Positions 51,601 through 60,862 of a DNA stretch of 64,000 nucleotides are shown here, piece by piece; positions within the stretch are counted from its first letter, which is position 1, and each line of letters begins with the position of its first letter. Made by a program: the position numbers and the translations under genes. Source of the DNA: Flammeovirga kamogawensis (lineage in GTDB: Bacteria > Bacteroidota > Bacteroidia > Cytophagales > Flammeovirgaceae); NCBI RefSeq assembly GCF_018736065.1, contig NZ_CP076129.1, positions 1,240,001 through 1,304,000 on the forward strand, read 5' to 3'. The notes below the pieces were generated by a model. The model made no database searches. It saw nothing but the letters and a program-made list of their open reading frames with translations, and was not told where the DNA came from.

Positions 51601-52859
51601 ACCCACAGGTTTTTCTCTTTATCAGTTAGCATACTTAAGATAACATCTCCAGAAAGACCATCTTTTTTTGATAAAACAGAAGATTTTCCATCTTTTAAAA
51701 TGGTAATTCCACCTCCATCTGTGCCTACATAGATTTCTTTATTGGGTCCTTCAGCAAATGATAGAACGTTATTACTACTTAGAATTCCTTTTTTAAGATG
51801 ATTGAAATCCTTATCCCATTTGCTAAAATAGTTTACCCCACCGTTGTATGTACCTACCCATAAAATACCTCCTTTATTGTCGTAAAGTAGGCTATGTATA
51901 GAATTACTATTTATACTATTTGGAATACTATCGTCGGGTAATAAATCAATTATTTGATATGTTTTGGTATCAAGAATATGTAAGCCTCCACCTTCTGTAC
52001 CAATATATAATTGCCCATTCTGATTTCCATTTAAACATAGAATGCTATTATGTTTTATACCCTCATCTAAAGTAAACGTTTTAAATAGTCCGGTTTCTTT
52101 GTCTAACAAATTAAGTCCACCTCCTAACGTTCCAACCCAAAATTGATTGAATTCATCTTCATATACACTTGTAATTGTATTATGAGATAAATTAGTATTG
52201 AGTTCTTTTTTGTAATGTTTAATGTATTTATTTTCTATTTGTATTTGATATAACCCATTATCTGTACCTACCCAAAGCGTATTTGATTTATCTTCATAAA
52301 TACAGCGTATTGGGTCTTTAATACTTTGTGTTTTACCGTTTTTATTATAAGTATAAGGTATAAAACCATCTGTTTCATAATCATATTGTACTAAACCTTT
52401 ACCTGTTCCAATCCATAATCTATGGTCAGCATCTTCAAAAATAGATTGTATTTTATCATTCGGTAAAGAAGAAGTGTTTTTTGGTTGATTACGATACGTT
52501 TTAAAGGTATCTGTTTGTCTATTTAATAAATTTAGGCCACCACTAAAAGTACCTACCCAAAAATTATTCTTCGAATCTTCATAAATAGAAAGAATAAAGT
52601 GATCTGAAAGCCCAGATTTATCGGTTTCATTCCCAGAATAATTTTTGAACGAACTGCCATTATAACGGTTAAGCCCACTAATACCACCAATCCATAAGTA
52701 CCCTTTATTATCCTTTGCTAAGCACTTTGCCCAACTATGGTTTAACCCTTCATTAATATTTAAGTACTCAAATTTTGGGGAATTTTGTCCATTGGAAAAC
52801 GAAGCTGTAAAAGTTATAAAAATTGAAAAGATAGAACATAAGTAATTAAAAAATTTCAT
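48636..52859 (-). CDS. Hybrid two-component system regulator (HTCS)
   Basis: 1407 residues, the standard size of HTCS proteins. In order: signal peptide (ends FSNGQ), about 14 Reg_prop beta-propeller repeats (pattern LWIGT-GGLN) forming the periplasmic sensor, a Y_Y_Y domain (about 700-785, with YAYMLEGLEDEWYYVND), a transmembrane helix at about 793-815, a coiled coil, HisKA with H895 in ISHELRTPLTLIIGP, HATPase_c (DTGLGISKEQKAHIFD, GTGIGLALIKQ), a receiver domain with D1206 in VISDIMMPELNG, and an AraC-type double helix-turn-helix (DFTEHFGMSKRHLLRKM, ISDIAYQTGFNDPKYFSKCF). All phosphorelay residues are intact. Such regulators bind an oligosaccharide in the periplasm and activate the adjacent PUL. 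The divergent PUL at 53310 is the obvious target. Confidence 0.96.
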   Translation of the reverse strand: MKFFNYLCSIFSIFITFTASFSNGQNSPKFEYLNINEGLNHSWAKCLAKDNKGYLWIGGISGLNRYNGSSFKNYSGNETDKSGLSDHFILSIYEDSKNNFWVGTFSGGLNLLNRQTDTFKTYRNQPKNTSSLPNDKIQSIFEDADHRLWIGTGKGLVQYDYETDGFIPYTYNKNGKTQSIKDPIRCIYEDKSNTLWVGTDNGLYQIQIENKYIKHYKKELNTNLSHNTITSVYEDEFNQFWVGTLGGGLNLLDKETGLFKTFTLDEGIKHNSILCLNGNQNGQLYIGTEGGGLHILDTKTYQIIDLLPDDSIPNSINSNSIHSLLYDNKGGILWVGTYNGGVNYFSKWDKDFNHLKKGILSSNNVLSFAEGPNKEIYVGTDGGGITILKDGKSSVLSKKDGLSGDVILSMLTDKEKNLWVGSFNGGLDFIDYKTGKIKHFYHKEDDPTSLSRNDVSSIFQRKNGDLWVGTMHGGLNKLNTTTASFTHYRSDVGNPKSISNDFIGKVFEDSRGNLLVQTGSSIDIYNDATDDFTPIGLQYKINISTTVCSYEDQRGNLWIGTRNKLIYLDRSSDISYTYTTEDGLPSNSISGILDDEQGNLWISTQRGLVKYINAVHTPNKADFHVFTVEDGLQGLDFKIQAAFQKSDGTMYFGGNNGLNYFKPKDIWLNPVQAKTVISSFRLFNKEVEFGTENSPLPLPIDELNEITLSHDQNIFSFEFSALNFILPKKNQYAYMLEGLEDEWYYVNDRKNAYYNNLKPGIYTFKVKASNNDGIWNTQPTALKITVIPPWWETTLFRVLFIISIIIGLLVLYKLRVHQLKEQKKKLTAKVNQATSTIKEVNELLAQQNHDLNDKNSLLKEQNHELETQSENINNLLQEVQENNEAKLRFFTNISHELRTPLTLIIGPLKQLIQGESKSPKDDYDVMFRNANSLLKNVNQLLDFRKLESGNIHLKASENDIVSFSKARFLSFSHLAQKKKIDFHFESFEKEYIMWFDAEKMDNIVTNLLSNAFKYTPDHRSIHFSIKKENNEVLLEIKDTGLGISKEQKAHIFDLYYQANNSVNSTTIGTGIGLALIKQFVDLHHGTIDVISEQDKGSTFTVRLKTGEDFLSSTEKTINHTLKKGTLNEDIEQLSFVNESTIDVINDDEIQEIKAENLTILIVEDNNDIRKYIKENLRNVFNIIEAENGKIGLEKVMEYSPDFVISDIMMPELNGPDLCKLIKNEPQTSHIPVILLTAYSGEETQWNGYSAGADDYIVKPFDINILRRKISNMAATRKMLVQKFQSTTSYATLNKEVVEDDFLGKAIEVVKDNMDNFTFGVDDFTEHFGMSKRHLLRKMKSISGLSINEFIKNIRLKYAADLMKDPELNISDIAYQTGFNDPKYFSKCFKLEFKKTPSEYREEIIMAK

Positions 52860-53011
52860 AGCACAGTGAATACATTGAGTTGAGTTAGTTTGATAGAAAG
52901 CGATTGTTATGATCGTTCTCTTATCAATTATAAATAGAATTATTCAAATTTAAAAATGAACTTAATATACATGTACTATAAATGATTAAATACATCAAAT
53001 TGTTTTTTTTA

Positions 53012-53050
53012 GAGGTGGAAAAATACGTCAAATGTCTTTTTTTTACCCTT
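53012..53050 (+). promoter_or_regulatory. Box A of the shared PUL control element, copy 1
   Basis: A 39-bp block that matches 31 of 39 positions, without gaps, with the block at 63175-63213. Core matches are GAAAAATA and CAAATGTC; a TTACCCT ends it. It lies about 260 bp before the PKD gene start. Confidence 0.65.
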
Positions 53051-53160
53051 TTAAGGCTATTTTTTAACAGAACCTTAGCAAGTACATTCTTTTTGATGGA
53101 ATCTGCATTTTTAGTAGTCTATTCAAAGATTATTAGAGCAGGTAACACACTGTAATTACC

Positions 53161-53240
53161 TAGGTGTCTTAAATATCCCCTTATCAGTGTCTTGATTACA
53201 CCTAAAAAAAAATGAATCTCCCTAAAATTGTAACATACTC
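53161..53240 (+). promoter_or_regulatory. Box B dyad plus box C, copy 1
   Basis: TAGGTGT (53161-53167) and ACACCTA (53198-53204) form an inverted repeat enclosing CCCCTTA and AGTGTCTT. About 13 bp later TCCCTAAAATTGTAA follows (box C, from 53219). The same order, with similar spacing, recurs at 63320-63400. Likely an operator or activator site of the hybrid regulator plus promoter. Confidence 0.65.
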
Positions 53241-53309
53241 TTCAACTAAGCGCTACTAAGAAAGAGACGAATCAACTTTTTAAAAGACAATAAAGCAAAA
53301 CGTATTGAG

Positions 53310-54857
53310 ATGAATTTTACAAAAACAACTTTATTAAAACTCTTTATTTTTACTATGCTTGGGATATCACTCTCTTGTGAGAACAAAGAGACATCTTTAG
53401 ATATACCAATGCCGGTATTAGCAAAATATTCTTTTATTATTTCTGACGATACTGTTGTAAGCTTTACAAATAAATCTGTTGGAGCTACTACTTATTTATG
53501 GGATTTTGGCGATGGTACAACATCAGAAGAGCAACATGTAGAACACGTTTTTCCAGAAGGAGAGTTTGTGGTTAATTTAATGGCTGCTTCTGGAGCAATT
53601 GAAAATACTTTTACTAAAGAAGTTAACATTTTTGTTCCAGAAATTATTGAGCCAGTAGATGTAGTTGCAGAAGCAAAGAAGATATTGGTTGGAACAGATG
53701 GCATTAAGAAGTGGTCGATAGCTAAAGAATCTAAAGGATATGCTTTTGGACCATTAGATGATGAAACTATTGATTGGTTTGTTGTTGATATGTATGATGA
53801 AAATGCTTTTACAACTAGAGCATGCCTTTTTAATCAAGAGTTTTCTTTTACTACGGAAGGAGTATACAAAAGAGTTTCAAACGGTGCTCTTTGGAAAGAA
53901 TGGCAAATTTTTGAAAATGAAGGTTGTCATGATACAAACAATGATTTAGTAACAAATGCAGGTGCAAATGTAGAAGTTTGGGAAGATGGTGAGTTTACAT
54001 ATGAAATCACAGAAGAAGGTGGCTTTGCAGTAATTACAGTTACAGGTTTGGGTGGTTATGTAGGTCATTATACAAGTGGAGTTGATGCTTCAGACTTTTT
54101 ACCTCAAAAAGAACATAAGTATATTATTAAATCTGCATTACCAGGTAGAATAGAATTGTCTTCTCTTGGCTATAATGGAGATTCTAAAGCAATACCAAAT
54201 AAAGCTGATCGTTTAGTAAGATTAATTTTGGTTCCATCAGAAGTAACAGAGGAAACAGTTGAGGAAGAAGAACCAATAGAAGAGGTAGATTTATCACCAA
54301 TAAAAACTTTATTGTCTAGATCTTGGGCAATAGAAGAAAAAGCTGGGGCGGTATATTATGGTCCGCTAGTAGGAGATGATGTTTGGTGGTCTTTATCAGA
54401 AAATGATGTTCTTGCTAGAACGTGTTTATTTGATTCAGAATTTACATTCTCTGAAGATGGAAGTTATTCAAGAGATATGAATGGTACAATTTGGAAAGAA
54501 TGGTCGATATTCCCTGATGTTGAATGTGATGATACTTCAAACCCACTAATTAATATTGACGGAGAAAATGTAGACACTTGGGGAGATGGTGATTTTACCT
54601 ATGAATTAAGTGTTGTAGATAACGATACAATTATTACAGTAAACGGTATGGGTGGTTATATAGGTCATTATACTTCTGGCGTAGATTACGCAGATTATGT
54701 TGCACATGATGTTCATGAATATAAAATAACTTCTATTTCAGATTCAGAATTAAAATTATCGTCGAAAGGTTTTGGAGGTGATTCGAAAACTATTGCAGGT
54801 TATGATCCGAACAAAGCAGATAGAATTGTAAATATTTCTTTTGTACCAGCTAACTAA
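53310..54857 (+). CDS. PKD-domain lipoprotein with tandem repeat of an unrecognised domain (putative surface glycan-binding protein)
   Basis: 515 residues. The lipobox SLSC gives a lipidated Cys at residue 23. A PKD domain follows at about residues 37-110 (YLWDFGDGTTSEEQHVEHVFPEG). Two copies of a domain of about 190 residues fill the rest (about 120-318 and 335-515). Both carry CLF-EF-F, NG--WKEW-IF, a second Cys followed by DT, FTYE, and GGY-GHYTSGVD. Each copy has one Cys pair that could form a disulfide. I do not recognise the repeat. It is the first gene of the PUL, just before susC, in the place and with the lipoprotein layout of surface glycan-binding proteins (SusE/F-like), so that is the likely role (inference). 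Confidence 0.78.
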   Translation: MNFTKTTLLKLFIFTMLGISLSCENKETSLDIPMPVLAKYSFIISDDTVVSFTNKSVGATTYLWDFGDGTTSEEQHVEHVFPEGEFVVNLMAASGAIENTFTKEVNIFVPEIIEPVDVVAEAKKILVGTDGIKKWSIAKESKGYAFGPLDDETIDWFVVDMYDENAFTTRACLFNQEFSFTTEGVYKRVSNGALWKEWQIFENEGCHDTNNDLVTNAGANVEVWEDGEFTYEITEEGGFAVITVTGLGGYVGHYTSGVDASDFLPQKEHKYIIKSALPGRIELSSLGYNGDSKAIPNKADRLVRLILVPSEVTEETVEEEEPIEEVDLSPIKTLLSRSWAIEEKAGAVYYGPLVGDDVWWSLSENDVLARTCLFDSEFTFSEDGSYSRDMNGTIWKEWSIFPDVECDDTSNPLINIDGENVDTWGDGDFTYELSVVDNDTIITVNGMGGYIGHYTSGVDYADYVAHDVHEYKITSISDSELKLSSKGFGGDSKTIAGYDPNKADRIVNISFVPAN

Positions 54858-54893
54858 TTTTTTGAACGCTATTCAGAAATAAAATCAACTAAG

Positions 54894-57800
54894 ATGAAAA
54901 TATATATAAAAAGTTTATCTGTATTCTGTTTTATAATAGCTATGCTATTGAATACAACAAACGTATTTGCTCAGGAAGACTTTACGCTAACTGGTTTAGT
55001 AGTAGACGAAAATAACGAACCTTTAATTGGAGTAACTGTAGCTTTAATAGGAGATTTTGAGACACCTATTGGTACAACAACAGACTTTGATGGAAATTAT
55101 AAAATACTAGTTCCAGAGGGAGTGACAGGTGTGTCGTTTCGTTATATGGGATATGAGACACAAACTTTTGATTTAACAAACCAAACAAACATTAGTGTTA
55201 CGCTAAAAGAAGATATTGATGTGTTGAATGAGGTTGTGGTTGTAGGGTATGGTACCCAAGAAAAGAAAGATGTTACTGGTGCCATGTCTTCTGTAGACAG
55301 AGAAGACTTTAATTCGGGTGTCATGTCAAACCCTACAGAACTTATTCAAGGTAGAGCAACGGGTGTTCAGATCACACCAAGTAGTGGAGAACCTGGAGCT
55401 GCTGTTTCGGTAAATATTAGAGGTACAAGTTCAGTACGTGGTAATAACGGTCCATTATATGTAATTGATGGAGTGCCTTTAGGTGGTGGCGCTGCAGCTT
55501 CTGGATCTGTAGGAGGTGGAAATCAAGCACCAAAAGATCCTTTAAACTTCTTAAATCCAGATGATATTGAAAGTATTGATATCTTAAAGGATGCATCAGC
55601 AACAGCTATTTATGGTTCTAGAGGATCGAACGGTGTAGTGATGATCACAACTAAGAAGGCTAAAAACCAAGAAGGTAAAGTGAGTTATTCTGCTTATGGT
55701 GGTATGGCATGGGTAAGAAAGAAAATTGATTTACTTTCATCAGATGATTGGAGATTAAGTAGAGCTTTAATAGCTCAATCTACAGGCGACTTATCATTTT
55801 TAGATTGGGATTATGGTGGAAACACAAACTGGCAAGATGAAATTTTTAGAACAGCTTATTCTCAGAATCATAACTTGTCTGTATCAGGTGGGTCTGAAAC
55901 AGGTAACTATTTAGCATCTCTTGGGTATATGGATCAAGAAGGGGTTATAGAAAGCTCTGGAATGAAACGTCTTACAGGTCGTTTAAATATTGAACAGCGA
56001 TTATTGGACGATAGATGGAAAGTTGGTTTTAACTTATCTGCATCAACAATTAATGATACTTACGCACCTTTAGGTACAGGTTCTGGAACTGGTGATACTG
56101 GTGCAAATAACTTAATAGGTAGTGCATTAAGAGGTAACCCAACAATGCCAATTTATAATGAAGATGGGTCGTATTTTCAAACACCAACAGATGTCAACCC
56201 TGTAGCATTAATCAATTTAATAAATGATGAGTCGGTAACAGACCGTTATTTAGCCAATGTAACTTCAGATTTTAAAATAATAGAAGGTTTACATTATAAT
56301 TTGAGTATTGCTTATGATAGATCAAATGCTCAGCGTAAAGGTAGTCGTTCTAAAGATTTACAAAGTGAAACAAACGGTACGGGTACAATTAGTAATAATC
56401 AAAATACAAACTTTTCAATAGAGAATTTTGTAACATACTCTAAAACAATTAATAAGCATGATTTCTCTGTGATGGGAGGTTTTTCATACCAAAAATTTGA
56501 TTACGAATTTAACGGTATGTATGTAGATAACTTCTTTTCTTCTGCTGTAGATTATGCAGATAATCTAAATCAGGCGGCAAATAAACAAGCATCAAGCGTT
56601 TGGTCTGGTGGAGGTTCTTCAGAATTACAATCTTATTTTGGTAGGTTTAATTATAGCTTTAATGATAAGTATTTAATTACTGCATCTATGAGAGCGGATG
56701 GTTCTACTAAGTTTGGAGATAATAATAAGTATGGTTATTTCCCTAGTGCAGCGTTAGGCTGGAGAATTTCTGAAGAAGCTTTTTTATATAATTCTGATGT
56801 AGTTTCTAACCTTAAATTAAGAGGTGGATGGGGACAAACAGGTAACCAAGAAATTCCGGATCATATTCCATTAATGATCTATAACCCAGTAACGGTAAAT
56901 GATGAAAAAACATATGAACCAGATCATCAACCAAATGAGGATATTAAATGGGAAACAACAACACAAGCAAACATAGGTGTAGATTTTGGTTTCTTTAATG
57001 ATAAGATTTCGGGTACGTTAGATTACTTCCATAAGTCAACAACAGATTTATTATTTAAAGTAGATTTAACGCCTCCAGCATTGGCAACAGTTGGTTATGT
57101 CAACTTACCTGCTCAATTAATAAATAAAGGTTTTGAGGCATCGTTAAAAGTATATTGGATTACAGACGGAGATTGGGAGTTTTCATCAAACGTTAACTTC
57201 ACAATGATCGAAAATAATATTCAAGGTTTAGATAATGATGCTGTAAGAACAGGTAGATTAAACGGACCGGGTATCTCTAGTACACAAGTTCAAGTTATTC
57301 AAGACAACTATCCATTACAGACTTTTTATACAAGAGAATTTAGAGGTTTTGATCAAGAAGGATATTCTAAGTACACTAATGCAGAAGGTGGTACAACAGG
57401 TTCGGCAGATGCAGCAGTGGAAAGACATTTGGGGTCACCTCATCCAGATTATATGTGGAGTTTAAATAATACGCTGAAATACAAAAGCATAGATTTCTCA
57501 GTATTTATTGATGCAAAACACGGACAGAATATTTATAACAACACAGCACATGCTTTCTATAATAAAAGGATGTTATCTCAGGCAGGGAATACAACGTATG
57601 CCAATTTAATGTCGGAGAAAAACCTTGATCAAGAAGCAATTACTTCTTCAGAATTTATAGAGGATGCTACTTTCCTTCGTTTATCAAACATCACTTTAGG
57701 TTACAATTTTAATACCTCTAATATTTCATGGATGAGTGGTGCTAGAATTTACGCAACAGGACAGAATTTATTTGTATGGACAAACTATACAGGTTATGAC

Positions 57801-57911
57801 CCTGAAGTAAATGCAAGTATGGACGTAAATGGTTACCCATCATTTGGTATAGATTATACATCTTACCCGCGCCCATCTACTGTAATTATTGGTATCAATG
57901 TTAATCTTTAA
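54894..57911 (+). CDS. susC: SusC-like TonB-dependent transporter
   Basis: 1005 residues with signal peptide (ends NVFAQED, about residue 25). A carboxypeptidase-D-like domain (TLTGLVVDENNEPLIGVTVA, DFDGNYKILVPEGV) precedes the TonB region NEVVVVGYGTQEKKDVTG, the plug (DASATAIYGSRGSNGVVMITTKK) and a barrel that ends STVIIGINVNL. It should import the oligosaccharide made by the cell-surface enzymes of this PUL together with SusD (encoded 12 bp downstream). It is 37 bp after the PKD gene, in one operon, and differs enough from the SusC at 7347 to serve another glycan. Confidence 0.95.
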   Translation: MKIYIKSLSVFCFIIAMLLNTTNVFAQEDFTLTGLVVDENNEPLIGVTVALIGDFETPIGTTTDFDGNYKILVPEGVTGVSFRYMGYETQTFDLTNQTNISVTLKEDIDVLNEVVVVGYGTQEKKDVTGAMSSVDREDFNSGVMSNPTELIQGRATGVQITPSSGEPGAAVSVNIRGTSSVRGNNGPLYVIDGVPLGGGAAASGSVGGGNQAPKDPLNFLNPDDIESIDILKDASATAIYGSRGSNGVVMITTKKAKNQEGKVSYSAYGGMAWVRKKIDLLSSDDWRLSRALIAQSTGDLSFLDWDYGGNTNWQDEIFRTAYSQNHNLSVSGGSETGNYLASLGYMDQEGVIESSGMKRLTGRLNIEQRLLDDRWKVGFNLSASTINDTYAPLGTGSGTGDTGANNLIGSALRGNPTMPIYNEDGSYFQTPTDVNPVALINLINDESVTDRYLANVTSDFKIIEGLHYNLSIAYDRSNAQRKGSRSKDLQSETNGTGTISNNQNTNFSIENFVTYSKTINKHDFSVMGGFSYQKFDYEFNGMYVDNFFSSAVDYADNLNQAANKQASSVWSGGGSSELQSYFGRFNYSFNDKYLITASMRADGSTKFGDNNKYGYFPSAALGWRISEEAFLYNSDVVSNLKLRGGWGQTGNQEIPDHIPLMIYNPVTVNDEKTYEPDHQPNEDIKWETTTQANIGVDFGFFNDKISGTLDYFHKSTTDLLFKVDLTPPALATVGYVNLPAQLINKGFEASLKVYWITDGDWEFSSNVNFTMIENNIQGLDNDAVRTGRLNGPGISSTQVQVIQDNYPLQTFYTREFRGFDQEGYSKYTNAEGGTTGSADAAVERHLGSPHPDYMWSLNNTLKYKSIDFSVFIDAKHGQNIYNNTAHAFYNKRMLSQAGNTTYANLMSEKNLDQEAITSSEFIEDATFLRLSNITLGYNFNTSNISWMSGARIYATGQNLFVWTNYTGYDPEVNASMDVNGYPSFGIDYTSYPRPSTVIIGINVNL

Positions 57912-57922
57912 GCTGAACAATT

Positions 57923-59539
57923 ATGAAATTCAATACATATAAATCTTTAGCAGTAGCCTTTGTATCGATGCTGTCGGTAGGGTGTACTAATTTAGAACCA
58001 AATACAGACTTTCAAGTAACGCAAGAGAAATACTATGCGGAGCAAAGAAAATTAATTTTAGAAGACCCTACAAAGCTGAGTGCTTTATCATTACCAGCGT
58101 ATTCATCACTTTTCCAGTTTATGGGAGAAAGAAATATTTACGCACTAACAGAGGGGTCTACAGATGAAATGATGACGCCAACAAGAGGAAATGATTGGAA
58201 TGATAATGGACTTTGGCTACAATTACACAAGCAAGAATGGGGGGCAGATCATCTTATTGTAGAAAATGGATGGAACGATATGTCTGTAGGAATATCTAGA
58301 ACATTTAATACATTAAAAGATATCTATGACATTGGTGATGGCGATGAATATTTCTTAGAAATTGCTCAACCATACATTGCAGAAGTTAGATTTTTAAGAG
58401 CTTATTATGTGTGGCAAGTACTTGATTTATTTGGCCAAGTACCTTATAGAAACGAAGAAGGGGTAAATGTAGCTTTAGATAGAGTTACAGCTACAAATTT
58501 AGTTATTCAAGAATTAGAAGAAATTACACCTCTATTATTTGAGAAAAAAGACCAACCTGAATATGGTAAAATAGTGAGAGAGACTGGACATGCTTTACTT
58601 TCTAAAGTATACCTAAATCGTTTTATCTACAATGGAGAATCATCAGCATCTAAAGAAGATATGGATAAGGCAATTGAACATGCTGATGCCGTTTTAACTT
58701 CCCCAAGTTATAGATTGGCAGATGACTACTTTCAGCTTTTTGATTTTAATAATCAAGATAGTCCAGAGGCATTACTAATAATCAGAAATGGCTACAATGT
58801 TTCTAGTGAGTTTTCTGGTCAAACAAGAGCTTTAATGACATTACATTACTCTCAAACAGCAGGAACTGCAGCTTTACAGCCTTGGAATGGAATGTGTACT
58901 ACAGAAGAGTTTTTCAATTCTTGGGATCAAGATGGAATTAGTGGTAATGGCGTCTCAACAACTGATTATCGTTTTCAAGATACTAGATATGTACAAAGTA
59001 CAGGGCTAAAGTTAGGGTTACTAGAAGGCCAACAATACAGTACTTCTGGGGTTCAATTAAAGGATAGAAATGGAAATTTACTGGCCTATACAGCAGAAGT
59101 AGCAGACATTACTAACGCTCAAGAATTTGAAGGTGTAAGAGTATTAAAATGGGCACCAGATCAGCTTTCTGAAAATTTTTGGAGAGCAAATAACGATGTG
59201 GCACTTCTTAGATTTGCTGATGTATATTTAATGAAAGCAGAAGCACTTTGGAGAAATGGAGATGCAGCAGGTGCACTTACTATTATTAATGATTTAAGAC
59301 TTAGAAGAGGAAATACAGTGCTTGCAGCAATTAGTGCAGACGGTCAGGAGATATTAGACGAAAGAGGTTTTGAATTGTATTGGGAAGGTTACAGAAGAAC
59401 AGATTTAGTTCGTTTTGGTCAATTTACAAATGGAACATGGGCAGGGAAAGAAGTAACTACCGAAGATAGAAATGTATATCCAATACCTTCATCAGTATTA
59501 GTATCTAGTGATGGTTTTTCTCAAAACAGTGGCTACTAG
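57923..59539 (+). CDS. susD: SusD-like glycan-binding lipoprotein
   Basis: 538 residues. The lipobox SVGC lies at about residues 18-21. The RagB/SusD fold is recognised from the helical N-terminal region (VRFLRAYYVWQVLDLFGQVPYRNE), LMKAEALWRNGDAAGALTIINDLRLRRG and the C-terminal ERGFELYWEGYRRTDLVRFGQF and YPIPSSVLVSSDGFSQNSGY. It caps the SusC barrel at the cell surface and binds the glycan. It is followed 73 bp later by the GH71/99-like gene. Confidence 0.95.
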   Translation: MKFNTYKSLAVAFVSMLSVGCTNLEPNTDFQVTQEKYYAEQRKLILEDPTKLSALSLPAYSSLFQFMGERNIYALTEGSTDEMMTPTRGNDWNDNGLWLQLHKQEWGADHLIVENGWNDMSVGISRTFNTLKDIYDIGDGDEYFLEIAQPYIAEVRFLRAYYVWQVLDLFGQVPYRNEEGVNVALDRVTATNLVIQELEEITPLLFEKKDQPEYGKIVRETGHALLSKVYLNRFIYNGESSASKEDMDKAIEHADAVLTSPSYRLADDYFQLFDFNNQDSPEALLIIRNGYNVSSEFSGQTRALMTLHYSQTAGTAALQPWNGMCTTEEFFNSWDQDGISGNGVSTTDYRFQDTRYVQSTGLKLGLLEGQQYSTSGVQLKDRNGNLLAYTAEVADITNAQEFEGVRVLKWAPDQLSENFWRANNDVALLRFADVYLMKAEALWRNGDAAGALTIINDLRLRRGNTVLAAISADGQEILDERGFELYWEGYRRTDLVRFGQFTNGTWAGKEVTTEDRNVYPIPSSVLVSSDGFSQNSGY

Positions 59540-59611
59540 AAGTTAGATGTGTGAATTATTTTGGGCAGTGTAGAATGCTGCCCATCTTTTAAATCAAAAA
59601 CAATTAGTAAG

Positions 59612-60847
59612 ATGAATACTATAAAAAATATACTCTTTACAATCTGTTCAACAGCTCTTATAACTGCCTGTACAACTGAAAATGTAATTTCAGATTTTCC
59701 AATTAAAAAAGGTGTGGTAGAGCATGAAGCAGTGCCTGTTGCAAAGTCAAACAATAAGAAAGTGTACATGCACTACATGCCTTGGTTTGAGGCTAAAGGC
59801 GATTATTCTTCTGATTGGGGAAGCCATTGGACAATGACTAATAAAAATCCAGATGAATTAATTGACGGGAATGTTCCGGATATTGCATCACATGTGCACC
59901 CTTTAATTGGACCTTACGATTCTCGTGATCCAGACGTTATTAATTATCACTTGTTATTGATGAAATATGCTGGTATTGATGGTCTATTAATCAACTGGTA
60001 TGGTACAGAAGGAACAAACCAAGATATTGATTCTCTTTTACAGAATTCGAACGCAATTATTGAAGAGTTAGATGATGTTGGCTTAAACTTCTCTGTAGTA
60101 ATGGAAGATCGTTTTGCTAACGAAGTAACACCTTTTGATGATATCACTGCTAATATTAAATATTTAAGTGATAATTATTATGGTAGAGATGAATACATCA
60201 GAATTGATGGAAAACCTCTAACATTAATATTTGGACCTTTCCAAGAAGGTGATGCAAATTGGGAACAAGCTTTGGCTATTTCTCCAGAGGAAGAACATTT
60301 TATTCCTCTTCAGAATAATACTAAAATTAATACTGTTGCAGATGGAGATTTTGCATGGCCTGGTTCGGGAGATATTAGTGACATAGAAAACTACTATAAG
60401 AATGCAGATCCAAATAAAATTTCTGTAGGTGGTGCTTTCCCTGGTTTTAAAGATTTTTATGAGGAAGGTGGTTATGGTGAAGTAATTGTTGGCGGATGGG
60501 AATATCCATTAGGAGCAGACCAAATGAAAACAACTTTAGACTTTGCAGTACAATACGAAAGCAAAATAGATTTCTTACAATTGATTACATGGAATGACTT
60601 TGGGGAAGGAACAACAATAGAACCTACAATAGAATACCAATTTGACTTCTTAATAGAAGTACAAAAATATACAGGCGTTAGTTACACAGTTACAGAACTT
60701 GAAATGGTTTACAATTGGTTTAACCTTAAAAATGATCCTCGATACCAAGCAGAGAGGTCATTTAGAGATAAGGTAGATCAGATTTACTTTAACCTTGTAT
60801 CTACCAGAGTATCAGAAGCCAATGATTTATTTATAGAACTTCAATAA
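59612..60847 (+). CDS. GH71/GH99-like lipoprotein (endo-alpha-glycanase candidate)
   Basis: About 411 residues from the ATG at 59612. An in-frame TTG at 59561 is rejected because the lipoprotein signal (MNTIKNILFTICSTALITAC) begins at 59612. The TIM-barrel family motifs are KVYMHYMPWFEAKGDYSSDW (split), GIDGLLINWYGTEGTN and TWNDFGEGTTIEPT. The last motif aligns with the GH99 E-W-H-E-G motif of endo-alpha-mannanases, giving D329 and E332; the second Glu is kept and the first is Asp. GH71 enzymes cleave alpha-1,3-glucan and GH99 enzymes alpha-mannan. Since a GH97 alpha-glucosidase-like gene follows, an alpha-glucan looks somewhat more likely (inference). Surface lipoprotein location fits an endo-acting first step. 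Confidence 0.8.
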   Translation: MNTIKNILFTICSTALITACTTENVISDFPIKKGVVEHEAVPVAKSNNKKVYMHYMPWFEAKGDYSSDWGSHWTMTNKNPDELIDGNVPDIASHVHPLIGPYDSRDPDVINYHLLLMKYAGIDGLLINWYGTEGTNQDIDSLLQNSNAIIEELDDVGLNFSVVMEDRFANEVTPFDDITANIKYLSDNYYGRDEYIRIDGKPLTLIFGPFQEGDANWEQALAISPEEEHFIPLQNNTKINTVADGDFAWPGSGDISDIENYYKNADPNKISVGGAFPGFKDFYEEGGYGEVIVGGWEYPLGADQMKTTLDFAVQYESKIDFLQLITWNDFGEGTTIEPTIEYQFDFLIEVQKYTGVSYTVTELEMVYNWFNLKNDPRYQAERSFRDKVDQIYFNLVSTRVSEANDLFIELQ

Positions 60848-60862
60848 ACTTAATTTAAAAAC

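Larger units (their letters stand above)
52860..53309. promoter_or_regulatory. Divergent control region of the second PUL
   Basis: It separates the hybrid regulator gene from the PKD gene. It contains the composite element described at 53012 and 53161. No ORF was seen here. Confidence 0.7.

Noticed and set aside
53310-54857. Frameshifted duplication of a single gene
   Set aside because: The two repeats are in one open frame with divergence typical of an old internal duplication.
59561-59611. Upstream TTG start for the GH71/99-like protein
   Set aside because: The lipoprotein signal begins at ATG 59612, and an N-terminal extension would disrupt it.
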